Source of the DNA: Gonocerus acuteangulatus | Taxonomy: Eukaryota > Arthropoda > Insecta > Hemiptera > Coreidae | Assembly (NCBI GenBank): GCA_946811695.1 | Contig: OX328126.1 | Span: 79,936,214 to 80,000,213 of the forward strand | DNA: 64,000 nucleotides | Reading direction: 5' to 3' | Part shown: piece by piece, positions 10,390 to 22,097 of the stretch | How positions within the stretch are numbered: the first letter of the stretch is position 1 | Layout: each line of letters starts with the position of its first letter | Made by a program: the position numbers and the translations under genes | Notes under the pieces: generated by a model | Told to the model about the DNA's origin: nothing | Databases searched by the model: none | Seen by the model: only the letters and a program-made list of their open reading frames with translations

Positions 10390-11082
10390 AAGGGATTGCA
10401 ACTCTATAAATTAAAAGTCCACCTATTTAAAGGTTAAATATCAAGAAAACGGTTGGAATATCCTGGAAAATAACAATTTTGCTAACATTTCTACAAAACC
10501 TGTCTGTTCTCTCTCCCACAAGCTTAAAAATGGCCAGATTTTAATAAAATTTGGCACAAAAATCTTTCTTCTAATTTTAAAGTTCAAGTATGCTAACCAT
10601 CATAATGCGTCCACTGGAACATTGCATTTGGAGGGGTATTCCCACAAAACATATAGTAGCGTCTATGTTTTCACGTTAATATGCTTGCAGATACTACAGA
10701 TATTTAGAGGTTGTCTAACGTATGAAAACGACTGTAACCATTTTCAAGTTTATATCTGTAACCGTTTTCGAGAAAAGTACAACATATTTTAGATAAAAAT
10801 AGTTTTTCATGCTAATTGTCTAAACTTAGAATAGTTGGATTCATTTTAAATACTTTCTACTTTTTTTAAATATATCTAAACTAAGATGTTTAAATTTTGG
10901 TGAGAACTTATTTCAGCGAATGATACTGCCAGATTCCTTTTGTGGTACCTTAAATCTTCCTTCTCCTCAAGTCTTTATTTTGTATTTTTTACGAAAGATC
11001 GGAATCCACCAATAACTGCCTCATTCCTTTACCAATGGCACTAGTAATATTAATGGAAAAGCGCTAAGATGACGCAGTTCCT
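10390..11082 (+). repeat. Dispersed family E, copy 1
   Basis: Shares recognisable blocks with copies at 16440, 22575, 29090, 41160, 43480 (minus) and 60590 (minus): aaaacggttggaatatc, atatctgtaaccgttttcga, tctaaactaagat, and the terminal gcgctaagatgacgcag at about 11061-11080. No coding is seen. I cannot class the element. Confidence 0.65.
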
Positions 11083-12231
11083 ACGACTCGGGCTTCCTAC
11101 TTCTATCCTTTCCATCTGTCTCCCCTCTGATAATCCTATATCCACCCCTGGACTTCTCGGTCGGACTTGTAGATTCGGAATAGTGCCAGATGAAGTCTTG
11201 GTCTGTGTATACTTTTTCTGTAGAAATATGAGACGTGCATTCCCTACAAGTCCTAACTCGAAGTCTGTACTTCCCGCTTAGCTGCTTTATGCTTTCTAAC
11301 AAGTCCCCAGAGGTGCAACCTTCTTTACTAGGATAATCTTTCTAGCCTTGGCTTCCATTGTTAGTCTTCCATGGGATGGGGTGTAGGGTTCTCGCCACTC
11401 CCCAGAGGCCGCTGGTGTAGCGCGAGGGGTTCGAGAAATGTTATTCCTCACAACAAATTGGCGTTGTTTGGTATAGCGTGAGTGTTTGCGTTGTTGATGT
11501 TTTCCCTGCGGCCATCTGCACCGACGGAAGCGCGCTCTATCGCCAGCTGCTGAAGCTGGTCTCAGGAGAGTATCTCTTTATCCAGAAAATATCTGTCTAA
11601 GTAATTGTATTATCGTTTAGCGTCGGAATAATGACTGTGACTTTAGATTTCGAATGGTAAAACACTGGAAACTATTGTAAACTCTAAAAGTCCGTCATCT
11701 TTGAAAGGTTGCAAAAAAATCCTAATATCTGATGATATTGGAAGGATAGTCACTTAGGTTCTATCATAATCTTAATGCCAAAAGCTGCTTTCCGTTCGCA
11801 AAAAGAAAAGTCTGACTCATAGAAACTGCACCATCATCCACCGATTTGAAAAAGCTTGAAACAGAAGCTGTCAATATTTAATTCTAAGATGGTGACTCTG
11901 TTTATCACTATCTGTTTGTATGTGGCTGAATCTCAAAGCTTATTTACAATACACTATTCTTCAATAAAAGTTCATTTCTCTACATCTTTTTTTTGCACCT
12001 TCACGCCTTTTTAGAAGCAAATAACAATAAATTACAGCTTTGACCTTATAAAACCTTCTGTTGGCAGGGCCACGTCTAGACGTTGTGTTTTGATATTTTG
12101 TGACAACTTTAAAAATCAACTGTGAGAGAACTAAAGACGATCCCGAGAAAGAAGTGGTGTTACCTACATTTTTCTGACTCAGAAAATAAAAATAAATCTT
12201 TTTCTCAAATTCGCCCTTTTCTGTCAAGACG
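11083..12231. other. Non-coding stretch
   Basis: A reverse fragment of the family E end is visible near 11800-11850. The short open frames at 11069-11302 do not resemble proteins. No gene is supported. Confidence 0.5.
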
Positions 12232-12261
12232 ATATTGCGATAGCATTTCTAAAGTGACACA

Positions 12262-12299
<38 letters not shown>

Positions 12300-12427
12300 G
12301 TCACTCTTGCCTGATGTACATACAGTTTTGATGGTTGATAAATAGATATTTACCAATCTCTTTCATACACATAACTGAAAAATAAAGATTTTTTAATTGT
12401 GTTACTTTAGAAATACAAGTACGGTAT
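12232..12427. mobile_element. MITE family M1, copy B (degenerate)
   Basis: Ends taaagtgacac and gttactttagaaatac match the M1 terminal repeats of 2177-2433 with several changes. A run of about 38 A's (12260-12297) has grown next to the left terminal repeat. Confidence 0.75.
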
Positions 12428-12571
12428 TTTGGTCTTGAAAATGATTTCATTCTATTCCTCAAGCCAAATTGCTTATAAAAAGTGAGCCAGGGAACCATTT
12501 CTATTTATTTTATTGGTAACTTTTATTTCAAGTTTTTGAACTGCACGTTCAACCCTATGCCCAATATCTGT

Positions 12572-12573
<2 letters not shown>

Positions 12574-12604
<31 letters not shown>

Positions 12605-12773
12605 GGCGCATCGACATAAATCTTGGCCATTAGCGCCGACGTCCAGGGTGCAGCCAGGAATTTTCTCAGCGAGCCCTGAGGTGAGAAAATTTCTGGCGCC
12701 GGCGGGGATCGAACCCACCATCTCCCGCTTATGAATCCAGCGCGCTAGCCACTAGACCACGGGAGACCCCGAT
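12574..12773 (-). mobile_element. tRNA-headed SINE, family S2
   Basis: On the minus strand the head gggtctcccgtggtctagtg and the box gggttcgatccccg look like tRNA A and B boxes. A hairpin-rich body follows (tttctcacctcagggctc / gagaaaattcctgg), then an A-tail read as T (12574-12602). The flanking atatctgtag at 12564-12573 and 12774-12783 is a 10-bp target duplication. Sister copies are at 17430 and 55381. Confidence 0.85.
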
Positions 12774-12833
12774 ATATCTGTAGTATACAAAAATTGAGGA
12801 CCGTAAATGAACTGAGGGTTAATAGCAGTGTAC

Positions 12834-13075
12834 AAAACTCGTGTTTTAAAACCAGATGAAATATGTAAGTGGTGTGGAAATCTTATTTATAAACCTTTAA
12901 ATCACATAATACTACATTGCTCTCTCTACCTTTGAAATTTACAGACAACAATACCTTCACTCATATATAGTAGATAACAGTCAGGAATTATCACTAAAAA
13001 CAATTTTAATTTTTAAAAGTATTGATGACTTAAATAATGTATTTTCCTTTCTATTAAGAAGTATGCTGTAATTCA
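12834..13075 (+). pseudogene. Non-LTR tail fragment
   Basis: Frame VLKPDEICKWCGNLIYKPLN then HIILHC gives the Cys-x2-Cys...His-x4-Cys tail seen at 2434, 4586 and 20377. A stop follows, then a second piece (KSIDDLNNVFSFLLRSML) typical of the last helix before the stop. It is short and broken. It begins 50 bp after the SINE target site. Confidence 0.5.
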
Positions 13076-13118
13076 TAATATCAAGTTGTATATTTTACTA
13101 TAATTTATACTTATTTTT

Positions 13119-13632
13119 GAGGCGTCTAGAATCAAAACAAGACACATCACTATTTTTACGATTTCGAGATAAAAGGTGATTTTACAAGTTCAAAATGTCC
13201 TCTTTATATTGGTAAAGAAAAGGATTTTCAAAATTCAACAGATCATGCTGTTTTATAATGCTGCTATACATATAAATTTGCTTAACATATAAATTTGTAT
13301 TTTTTACTGTATCTTAAAAAAAAGAGGAAGTCGCCGTCGTTGCGAAGCTCGTAAAATATATAAATAAAAAAATGTTAATGCTGAAGTGGAAAGTTGGCTT
13401 CTAAGTAAGACATACATCAGAGAATTTTAAAACTAAGTAAGACACATCAAAAATCAAAATGCCTTCGAAATAGATGATATAACAGATAAACTTCTCAAAT
13501 TCTTCTGCGATACTAACAACTTTTAAGAAAATTATACACATGAATAAAATTAAACATAAGACTTGTTCTGTTTTTGGTGTTTCTGAACAAATAGGTCTCA
13601 TTGATGTGTCTTGTTTTGATTCAAGACGCCTC
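13119..13632. mobile_element. MITE with 31-bp inverted ends
   Basis: The left end gaggcgtctagaatcaaaac and the right end, inverted gaggcgtcttgaatcaaaac, continue to match through aagacacatca. The size is about 514 bp with no transposase. The target duplication is not clear. Only one copy is seen here. Confidence 0.75.
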
Positions 13633-13763
13633 TCTTGCTAAGTATCTATTTACCATAATATTATGTAGGTTTTTTTTATTCATTTAGATTAATTTGATAC
13701 AGATTGTAAAACTTTAGTTATGTTATACTTATTATTATTATGTTATTTTCGTCTTATTAGTAC

Positions 13764-13994
13764 TTTGTTATTTTATAAGAAACACTAACAAAATAACAAA
13801 TAGGGTGGTAACCTATAGATAACCCATCCTAAAATTCGTAGTTAATAATAAATGGACGTTAAAATTTAAATAAATAAATATTATTTATTTAAATTTTAAC
13901 GTCCATTTATTATTAACTACGAATTTTAGGACGGGTTATCTATAGGTTACCACCCTATTTGTTATTTTGTTAGTGTTTCTTATAAAATAACAAA
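13764..13994. repeat. 231-bp near-perfect palindrome of SINE S1 tails
   Basis: Two arms of about 115 bp meet at about 13879 with one visible mismatch (cccatcc against cccgtcc). Each arm contains the S1 SINE tail (ggtggtaacctatagataac... ttaataataaatggacg). The outer flank (gttattttataagaaac) is also mirrored, so the inversion includes genomic sequence beyond the SINE tail. Confidence 0.9.
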
Positions 13995-14204
13995 TAAATA
14001 AATAACAAGGAATAGCCAAACTCCATGGCAACGTCTTGTACATATGCCAATAAACTATTATCTATCTATCTATTTCTAAGTGTTTGAAGCAAGAGCAGTT
14101 AAGAATTTCCCTTTGAATAATCTATATTTTTATTTACGAAAAATATAATAAAATAAAAACAAAAAAAAAAATGTTTTCAATAGAAGTATTGTGCCTGAGA
14201 CTAA

Positions 14205-14460
14205 GAGCGAGAGGGGTGATGGGGGGGGGGGTATAATATTGTTGCTATGGATGTGAGTGGCAGGGGTGGTTGAGGAAATCCGTGTAGCTGGCGGTGGTGG
14301 TAGTATTGATTACCTGAAGGGACCAATGAGAAGGCTCCTAACCCCACCCTCTGCCTTACAGATACATAGCTCCGGATACTTAGGATCCACTCTCCTCGCT
14401 TCATGATATCGGGGGGGGGGGGGGGGGGAAGGCAGGGGGCAGGGGGGGGCAGGGGGGGTC
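14205..14460. repeat. Poly-G tracts
   Basis: Runs of G at 14219-14231 and 14411-14457 (an 18-base G-run followed by several shorter runs separated by one to four bases) could form G-quadruplexes on the plus strand. No gene is supported. Confidence 0.7.
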
Positions 14461-14529
14461 TGCCCCCTCGTTTCGTACTTCCACTAGCCGGTAGTCAGGA
14501 TGATTGGAAGCTGGTGTACAAGTACCTAT

Positions 14530-15475
14530 TTACATTTGGAAGTAGAACTTGGATGATTCGAACCCCTAGGGACCGGTAGAAAAGTTCGAATTATCCAAAA
14601 TTCGAATTACAAAAGTTTTTTGAAAATAAAGGGGTAAAAAATCTAATTTCATATTTTCACATTTTTTAATTTAAAAAAATAGATATATTTCATTTAAACA
14701 ATAACAAACATTTCATAAATTGATAATTACATACATAAGTAATGAATAATTTATCAAAAAAGTAAAAATAAAATTCTATTTTTTGAAAAAAGTCATTTTC
14801 ATGGGCAAGATTTTTTCTTTATTTTTCAGGTAAGTTGGTAAAGTGTTAAGAGGAATTCCAAAGTCCTTGGCAAATTCAGATTATTTCTTTATTCCTTTTT
14901 CAGCTTCTTTAAGAGCTGAAAAAGGAATAAAGAAACGACAACGTTTAAGTTTTATAACTTCTAGTCTTCATCTTAAATCAACAACTCACTGAACTGCACT
15001 GTACAACAGAAATTCAAGGCACACAATAAAACAGATCTATACAGGCACTGACTGACTTATGACTGAATAAGAAATGAAGATGGGAGGGATGGTGGGAGGG
15101 AATTCTAGGATAATACGACAGGATGGAACTATAACAACTCCTGGAAGGGAGGAAGCGCGACCCACCACTTTGCAGAACTCCTAGAGTCCAAGAACTAGAC
15201 TATGAGACCGCCGCGCTTCTTCTCACGGAACCCCTACATCCGTATCTTAGTATCCGCCTTACCCGATGGGAGAATATTTTCACAAGATTTAAGATCGTAC
15301 ACTTCTTATTGGAGGTAAAGACTCGTAAAAAATTCGAATTATCCAAAATTTTATTCGAATTAACCACGATTTTTTTTACATTGTTTATGCCCTAAATTCT
15401 AGGGACCGAGAGAAATATTCGAATTAATCACGATTTCGAATTATCGAAGTTCGAATTATCCATCTTCCACAGTAC
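14530..15475. mobile_element. Pogo/Tigger-type transposon relic
   Basis: The left end tggaagtagaacttggatg, then attcgaac and tagggaccg, mirrors the right end (minus: tgtggaagatggataattcg). Internal ttcgaattatcc and agggaccg blocks are typical of Tigger/pogo terminal repeats. The interior keeps part of a transposase (14797-14935, minus). About 0.95 kb, so internally deleted. Confidence 0.7.
14797..14935 (-). pseudogene. Tigger transposase, CENP-B-like N-terminal domain
   Basis: The minus strand reads LKEAEKGIKK, a stop, then EFAKDFGIPLNTLPTYLKNK, the helix-turn-helix of the CENP-B/psq type in Tigger transposases. An in-frame stop sits inside the motif and the DDE domain is missing. The sequence around 14885-14932 is also an inverted repeat (ttctttattcctttttcagct and its complement). 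Confidence 0.7.
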
Positions 15476-16435
15476 TTTTAAACGTATACCTATAGCTAAA
15501 ATTCTGATCGAAAGACAGTTTGAAGAAAACTAAGATTTTAGACACAAAAATTGCACAGGAAACTCTTAGTAGTAGAAAGCTAAAGAGGCGTACATGGCCT
15601 CTTTAGATCCACTTGGAAAACAAACAACAAAAATTATTTATAATTTTTATTGACAAATTCATTTTACTACAAATAGAAATGACAAAATCAATGACCAAAA
15701 AAAGCTGAGAAAAACGAACACAAATAACTGTTAATTTTACTATCGAGACGTATCAAATTACTTAATAACCCTGTTTGTAGGGAATTTAGTAAGCAAAAGG
15801 TTACCTTACTACTTACCAACATTTTCCAAACGTGTTCGACTTATTTTATTATTATTATATTTATTTATCGCACCGCATCTTTGGCGAAGTGCATTTTTTC
15901 TATAATTTTCAGTAGAGGGAGATTTTTTCTATATTTTCCTAAAACGGTGAATGTCCTTAAATAATATTTAAAACATTTTAACCAGATATTTTGACTTGGT
16001 ATTTACTTAATATTTTTTTTTAGATGTTGTTATAAGTGTCTTTGTCCTTTAAGTGTCTGAGTATTGTATCAATGTGGCGGCTCTCATCTCCGAGGAGTTC
16101 TGTCAAGAAAATAGGTACATCAAAGTTTTGTCTTAAATGGCAGTCAGTCAGTATAGGCTTGATTGACATATTTAAGAATATATAAGAAAATACCAAAAGT
16201 GCGCATGCCTGTTAATCATGGTTAGCGCGTTTCCACCTACCTCCATGCAAAAAGGGTCCAATTTTTAGAAAATTTGGTAGGAGGATGGTTCGATGATGAA
16301 AGGTAGACATCCGTATGAATCCTTCCTAAGGAAGTTATTCGGCTGACAAACTGCTGTACCCGAGGTATAGCTAATCATCACATAACACAATACAATGAAA
16401 ATTTAGATTGGAATACATCTGTAAATAAATAAATA
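15476..16435. other. Non-coding stretch
   Basis: AT-rich, with a short hairpin at 15583-15606 (aagaggc / gcctctt). No open frame of interest. Confidence 0.5.
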
Positions 16436-16439
16436 TATA

Positions 16440-17410
16440 TATAAAAAAATGCTCTAATTACTCTTTGTATAGGTTTCCTAACGAATGAAACCATCTTCAA
16501 AGCGATATCATTAACCGTCTGCGTGGAAAGTTTATAAAAATAGTTTTCTCAACTATTTTTCAGTTTGGGTTTGGTTATATTCATCTAAACTAACACATTT
16601 AAATTTTCTTTGGTTTTGGAGTTAAGAAAGTATTACAATATATTTCATTTACAGACGTGAAACGTTTTGGAGTCTTCGTATATCTTGTAAAGTATCTCGA
16701 AAACGGTTGGAAAATCGTGGTAAGTAAGATGGTACCATTCAAAAGCTTAATACATTGTCTACAAAAAAGGTCCTAGCGTAATTTTCGATGTGAGGCTGTC
16801 AATCGAAGAAAAAAGTGCTTAAACATCCAAAGCGTTAGATTCATTCCTTTGAACCTTTGGAAGAGTCCGTGAGTGAAATTTACTAGACTGTAAGTTAGTG
16901 GTGCATAAAATCTTAATTTTATTTTCCCCAAAATATTAACTGTATATATTGCAGGCTGTCCAAATGACGCTAGGTGTATGTACGTTCTAGAAGCACGCTG
17001 AGATGACGCAGTTCCTGTGAATCGGACTTTTTTTCCCTTATCTGCAAACTAAAGAAACTTTAAATACCTTAGTTTGGATGCAAGTTAAACATCTCAAACA
17101 AATTTTCATTGGAATCCATGGTTTTTGAGTACCCAAACCGAAATGTAGTTAGGAAACGAAGTTTTGTCCATTTTCCTATAAAACGCTTACAGATATGGCC
17201 TTGAAAATGGTTGTATTCGTTTAGTAGTAATAGAAAAAGTTAATGTTTTATAAGACAATTAATGTTTTAATTATATTAATCTTCTGTGAAAAATATAAGG
17301 TATATAATTATAAAATGTGAAGTTTATATTTACGGTTACTGATATAGCTTTGAAAATGACTACGTTCAATATCATACATTAGGAAACCTAACCGGGATTT
17401 TCTTCCGGTA
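16440..17410. repeat. Dispersed family E, copy 2 with inverted piece
   Basis: 16440-17020 carries the family blocks (tttcctaacgaatgaaacc, tatctcgaaaacggttgg) and the end motif gatgacgcagttcctgtg. 17035-17410 holds parts of the same family in reverse (cttgaaaatggttg, ttaggaaacct). No coding. Confidence 0.6.
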
Positions 17411-17429
17411 ATGGGTATAATACTGGCGA

Positions 17430-17592
17430 CAATGGGCCTCACCTTTGTCTAGTGGCTAACGCCTTAGATTCTCATGCGGAAGATGGTGGGTTCAATTCTT
17501 AACAACTGCAGGAATTTCCTCATCTCACGGCTCGTTAAGAAAATTCGTCGCTGCTAATGGCCCAGATGTCGGTAAGCCGTAAAAAAAAAAAA
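17430..17592 (+). mobile_element. tRNA-headed SINE, family S2, diverged
   Basis: Head gggcctcacctttgtctagt, box ggtgggttcaattc, body aggaatttcctcatctcacg and an A-tail match the S2 copies at 12574 (minus) and 55381. More diverged. No clear target duplication. Confidence 0.75.
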
Positions 17593-18986
17593 TAAATAGA
17601 TAAATATTGACGAGAAAAACGAAATCTGAAAGTTTTATTTTATTTCAGGGCTCACTAAGAAAAAAAAAATGAAATGTTTAATTATTGTGAAACATAACGA
17701 TTGACTCTGGGCTTTGCAAAATAGAAATAAGTATGAAAATAATTGTAAAAAATAGATATTTTTTAAATTATTTTTTGGCGGGTTAAAATTTATTTAATCG
17801 ACCTTCATAATCTAAGAATAAAATATTGATTATTAAATAAAACAACTTAACAAAGTTCGTTTAAATCAGTATAATGTTTTTTTTTTCATTATAATTTTGC
17901 AATTGAAGTAACAGCGAAAAATTAACATTTTTCAAATTCTTGCAAATCCTAACGAAATCGCTATACGTCATTGAAATATTTTTTAATAAAAATTAAAACG
18001 CTCAAGCTCAACGTCCTTGGACTATAAATGATTGAAGAATTGGCTTGTTTCGTCTGAATTAAGATCTTTTATAATCATTGTATTGATGCCGGTTACTTTA
18101 ACCGATGTGTCGTAAGGTAATAATCTTTCTGAATAATGTGCTTTGTGTCAAGAACTGTCGAGACAAACATTTTGAGTATAAATTCTGTACGAGATCTCCA
18201 AGAATATGTAAAAAATTTATAAAACGTTCCTTGGTTTGGGGTAAATGGTATATAAATATCCCTCTGGAAGAGATGTTTGTCGAAGTGACAGCTGATCTGT
18301 AGGATTACTACCTGAGAGAGCTCCATTAGTGAGGTGAGAAAGCAGGCATGCGGTTCAAGTTGAAGTGTAGTTAATGGAGCGAGAGTGAAAACAGGCGAGC
18401 CTTCCAGCTGTGAGCCCTAAACCAACAGCCGTCAATAGATTGGTGTAAGAGGAGACCTGAATGCGAATAGGAGACAGTGTGGTGCCTATGTGGTCACCTT
18501 GAGGGATTCCAAGGAGGAACTCCTTTATGTCTTCTGTTTATCTCCTTCTAGCAACAATATCCAACTTGGGGTATTCTTCTCTTCTACTGCGTGTATCGGA
18601 TTACCAGCCTTCCAAGGATATTCTCCGGTTCCATTCAATGGCTTGTTTAAATATTTCGGGAATCTCTGGGTACTCTTGGATTCCAGTTTCCTTTAGCCCT
18701 TTCCGAAGGAACGTAAGATCTCAATCATCATCTCATCTCATTGCAATCTCAATAAATTGTACTCGAATTTTTAAACATTATTGGGGTCTGTTTGCAAAGA
18801 GCACATCCAGTTACTAGTGAAGTATCTGTAGTGATTACAGATAACAGTGATTCAGGGCATGCGCATAACTCATTCGCATTTCTATTGGCTTTTTTTTTTT
18901 TTTTTTTTTTTTCTTTTTTTTTTTATTAACTATTTGGATATTAGCGCTATTGGTTGTTGCTGGTAGTAATTAACCTCTAACACTCA
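17593..18986. other. Non-coding stretch
   Basis: AT-rich to about 18060. 18300-18830 is GC-richer; its minus strand contains GIPQGDHIGTTLSP, faintly like an RT box, but the surroundings do not fit an RT. A T-run lies at 18890-18923. No gene is called. Confidence 0.4.
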
Positions 18987-19046
18987 AGTCAATCCAACCC
19001 GCAAAAATTAATAGAATTCAATTAATTTTAGCGGGTTGGATTGACT
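18987..19046. repeat. Short perfect hairpin
   Basis: Two arms of about 26 bp (agtcaatccaacccgc and its complement) around a short loop. It may be the remains of a very small MITE. Confidence 0.7.
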
Positions 19047-19264
19047 AGAGTTTTAATATCTTCTTATATCAGCGTAGCAAGCGAAAACGCATAGCACGTA
19101 TGCCCATAATGCGAAATAAATATAAAATATAAATATGTTATAGAACCACCGGACAAAAAAAAACTGTGAGGACCACCATAAACTTCACAATTACTATTCA
19201 TTTCTTCAATTCTGCTTATTTTCATTTATGCTTTACAAGCCTAAAAGTATTACTTACAAATACA

Positions 19265-19420
19265 AGTTATCTAACGGTTAGTTAGAAACTATATTATATA
19301 AATATAGTACTCAAAAAAAGTTACTTTTAGTAGTGATTGCAGAGATTTTAAATAGTTTTCATTACTATATTAACTTTTGATTACTATATTTATATAATAT
19401 AGTTTCTAACCTTAGATAAC
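19265..19420. mobile_element. Small MITE-like inverted repeat
   Basis: The left arm gttatctaac...ttagaaactatatt is mirrored at 19382-19420 with a gap of 4-5 bases. Total about 156 bp. The target duplication is not clear. Confidence 0.55.
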
Positions 19421-19559
19421 CTGTAAAGAAGTAATAGATAACCTGCATAGAACATGTAAGCTAATCCGTAAGTACCAAAATCACTGTTTAAAATCATGAC
19501 AGATCCTTCAAAGTAACTGGATGTGCTCTTCGCGAAAAGACCCAATTATTGATTTAGGT

Positions 19560-19690
19560 AGGCAAGTTATATCAGCCCCTTAACAGTCCACGAGAGAACA
19601 AAGGGACAGATATTGTACTAACACTAGGAAGTTAGTGCGCCTAGTATTATGCTCCGGCCGCCTTATTTTCCACTTTAAAAGAAACCATTT
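19560..19690 (-). repeat. SINE family S4, degenerate piece
   Basis: Shares cagtccacgag...gggacagatattgta and the Gly/Cys-rich ggccgcctta with 28622-28972 and 61660-61890. Only the distal part is preserved. Confidence 0.4.
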
Positions 19691-20760
19691 AAGTTATTAA
19701 TATCCCTAAGAGCCCCTCGGGCTTGGAAACGCCCTTAATAAACCGGAGCCTCGCCAAAGACATTAAAAAGGACACTTTGCCCATAACTTTTAAAAGAACA
19801 TTTTCAGAAATTATAGAGTCCAACAGAGACGTGATTCTCACGGATGGTTGAAAAACTCAGCATGGGGTAGGAAGTTCCATAATATGTGATGAACGCCAAT
19901 ATGCACCATATATTCAGCCGAACTCCTAGCATTGATGAAGGCACTATACAGTTTTACTCCCATATCTAAAAACGTTATAATATTTACAGACTCTCTAACG
20001 GTAATTTTGTCACTTCAAGACTCATACATTGATAATCCATTAATTAATGATATTTAATACAGAGAATAAGTGATTTAATAAAAAAATATATCCATATCAC
20101 TGTATTGGAATCCAAGTCATAATGGAATAAGGGAAAATGGACGAGTTGATGAAGCAGCAAAAAAATCAATTGCAACCTCACACAAAATGCCCCCCTTTTA
20201 GATATAAACCACTATCTATATATTGGCAGAATAATTGGACTCATACCGGAAATAATAAATTAAGAGAGTACCAAGAAAACGCGAAACTCAGGAAATGCAC
20301 CTATAAAGATAGACGATAACAAGTTATTTTTACAAGACTGCGAATAAGCCACACTAGACTCACTCACGGCTACCTAATGTCACGAGACCCCCCACCTAAA
20401 TGTTCGCATTGTCTTATACTTCTAACCATTAAAAATATTTTAATTGATTGCCCCAAATATTTCAAGAAAAGAAACAAATTTAAATTAAATCTTTCGCTTA
20501 GCCAGATTTTAGAAGGCAATAATGTTAATAATGTGGTGGAGTTTCTGAAAGATATTCATCTCCTGGACAAAATTTGAAGAACCTTATTATAACGCTATCA
20601 TAATAATATTTCTATTTACAAATTATAATTATCATCATACCAGATCAAATAAATTGCATTAAAATCCTCATCTCAAAAAGTTTTAAATCTCAAAATCACC
20701 AATAAGTAATAGGGCAACAGTGACCCTAAGTGGTTGAATTTATCACTATGTAAAAAAACA
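19690..20760 (+). pseudogene. Non-LTR ORF2 3' relic: RNase H and tail
   Basis: The frame carries the linker before RNase H (ETPLINRSLAKDIKKDT), the RNase H start ILTDG, then a stop where a Ser codon is expected. After a frame change it reads ELLALMKALYSFTP and IFTDSLTVILSLQDSYIDNP, the second and third RNase H motifs. The tail at 20377-20577 has CSHCLILLTIKNILIDC and ends LKDIHLLDKI. RT and endonuclease are missing. Several stops and shifts make it dead. It belongs to the I/R1/Jockey group that carries RNase H, so it is a different lineage from the intact element at 4955-9784. Confidence 0.75.
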
Positions 20761-21883
20761 ATTATTAATGGTAGGGTAGGCCTAGAATGATGGGGGCGAT
20801 TTTCTGAATTGAAATAAAAATATCGATCCACAAAAAAGATCGGCGACTTCAGATCAATTCAAAAGTTCGATCTTCTAGGCTCAGAAGATCAATTTACGAT
20901 ATGGATCTATTTCGGAATTACTTTACCTACGAAATTCGTATTTCATTTCTATTCACATTCGAAAATCACCCATCACTAATAAGAATCTACCTAAATAAAT
21001 TGATTTCAATACTTGATAATATGAAATATATATCTGTAACCTAATTATAAAGAATTAAGACTATTTCTCATCAAAAATAATGAAACTACTACTATTACAT
21101 CATATTGAAATATATGGGTATAATTACATATATATGTTGTGCATACATATGTAGGTATTTTTGTGTTAATTTTTTTTTTTTAAATGGGATCATTTTTGGG
21201 TTAGCTAGAGAGCGAACAGACAAACATATATATTTTACAATACAATTTTACATCAGCACTTCATACACAGGTTAATTCCTACAAAATTTTTAATTTTAGT
21301 TAACAACAAAACCAATGACAGATAACGCCACTTCAAGAACGCTTTTGTGTGATTCGTGGCTAACCTTAGCCGAATGACATTTTATTGCCAAAAACAGAAA
21401 CCATACCATGATCACAGAGAACTCAAAACAGCAATGAAGATGAAGAATATATAGCCCGTTCTTCGTAGTTTTAAATTAGCTAAAATTGGCTCAAAAGGTA
21501 GAGAGAATTATAGCATTTGCCCAAGGGAAAGGCAATACAGCGTCACTATTTTCGCTTTAAGTTGTTAGTGTTGCCGCAATGCCAATATTATCAACAAACA
21601 AGGAATTATTTACATTCACTCGCAGTGTTTATTTGTCCTCAATGCTGGGAACGCAAATAGACAAATATTATTATAGAAAGATCCAAAATAAATTGATAGA
21701 CAGTAGCTGACAGACAGAAGCTAGCTGGGATAATACAAGCCCGAAGACGTACCATTTGGTTGTCTGTTACACGATACCCCACATGTTGTCGGAGAAAAAG
21801 CGAACCTCTTCCTCTCCGTGTTGTCTCAACCAACAACCTATAGTCGTGCCTTTAAGAAGGTAAACAACAACTCTCTAAGTGCG
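20761..21883. other. Non-coding stretch
   Basis: 20800-20930 contains short imperfect dyads around gatcttct and gatcgg. No open frame resembles a protein. Confidence 0.5.
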
Positions 21884-22097
21884 TGGGTTGTCGTTGTATA
21901 CTTCTAGTACCTCTTCAGGATAATGTTCTTTAGGGCTTCTGCACTTCTCAGCAAGGGCTGTCGTTGTATACTTCTGGTACCTCTTCAGGATAATGTTCTT
22001 TAGGGCTTCTGCACTTCTCAGCAAGGGCTGTCGTTGTATACTTCTGGTACCTCTTCAGGATAATGTTCTTTAGGGCTTCTGCACTTCTCAGCAAGGA
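21884..22097. repeat. 70-bp tandem repeat, three copies
   Basis: The unit gttgtatacttctggtacctc...cttctcagcaag is repeated with starts near 21886, 21956 and 22026. Copies 2 and 3 are identical; copy 1 differs at two or three bases. 70 is not a multiple of three. Confidence 0.95.

Noticed and set aside
18400..18830. RT-like GIPQGDHIGTTLSP on the minus strand
   Set aside because: Only one box fits. The expected YADD and flanking RT motifs are absent and the frame is broken.
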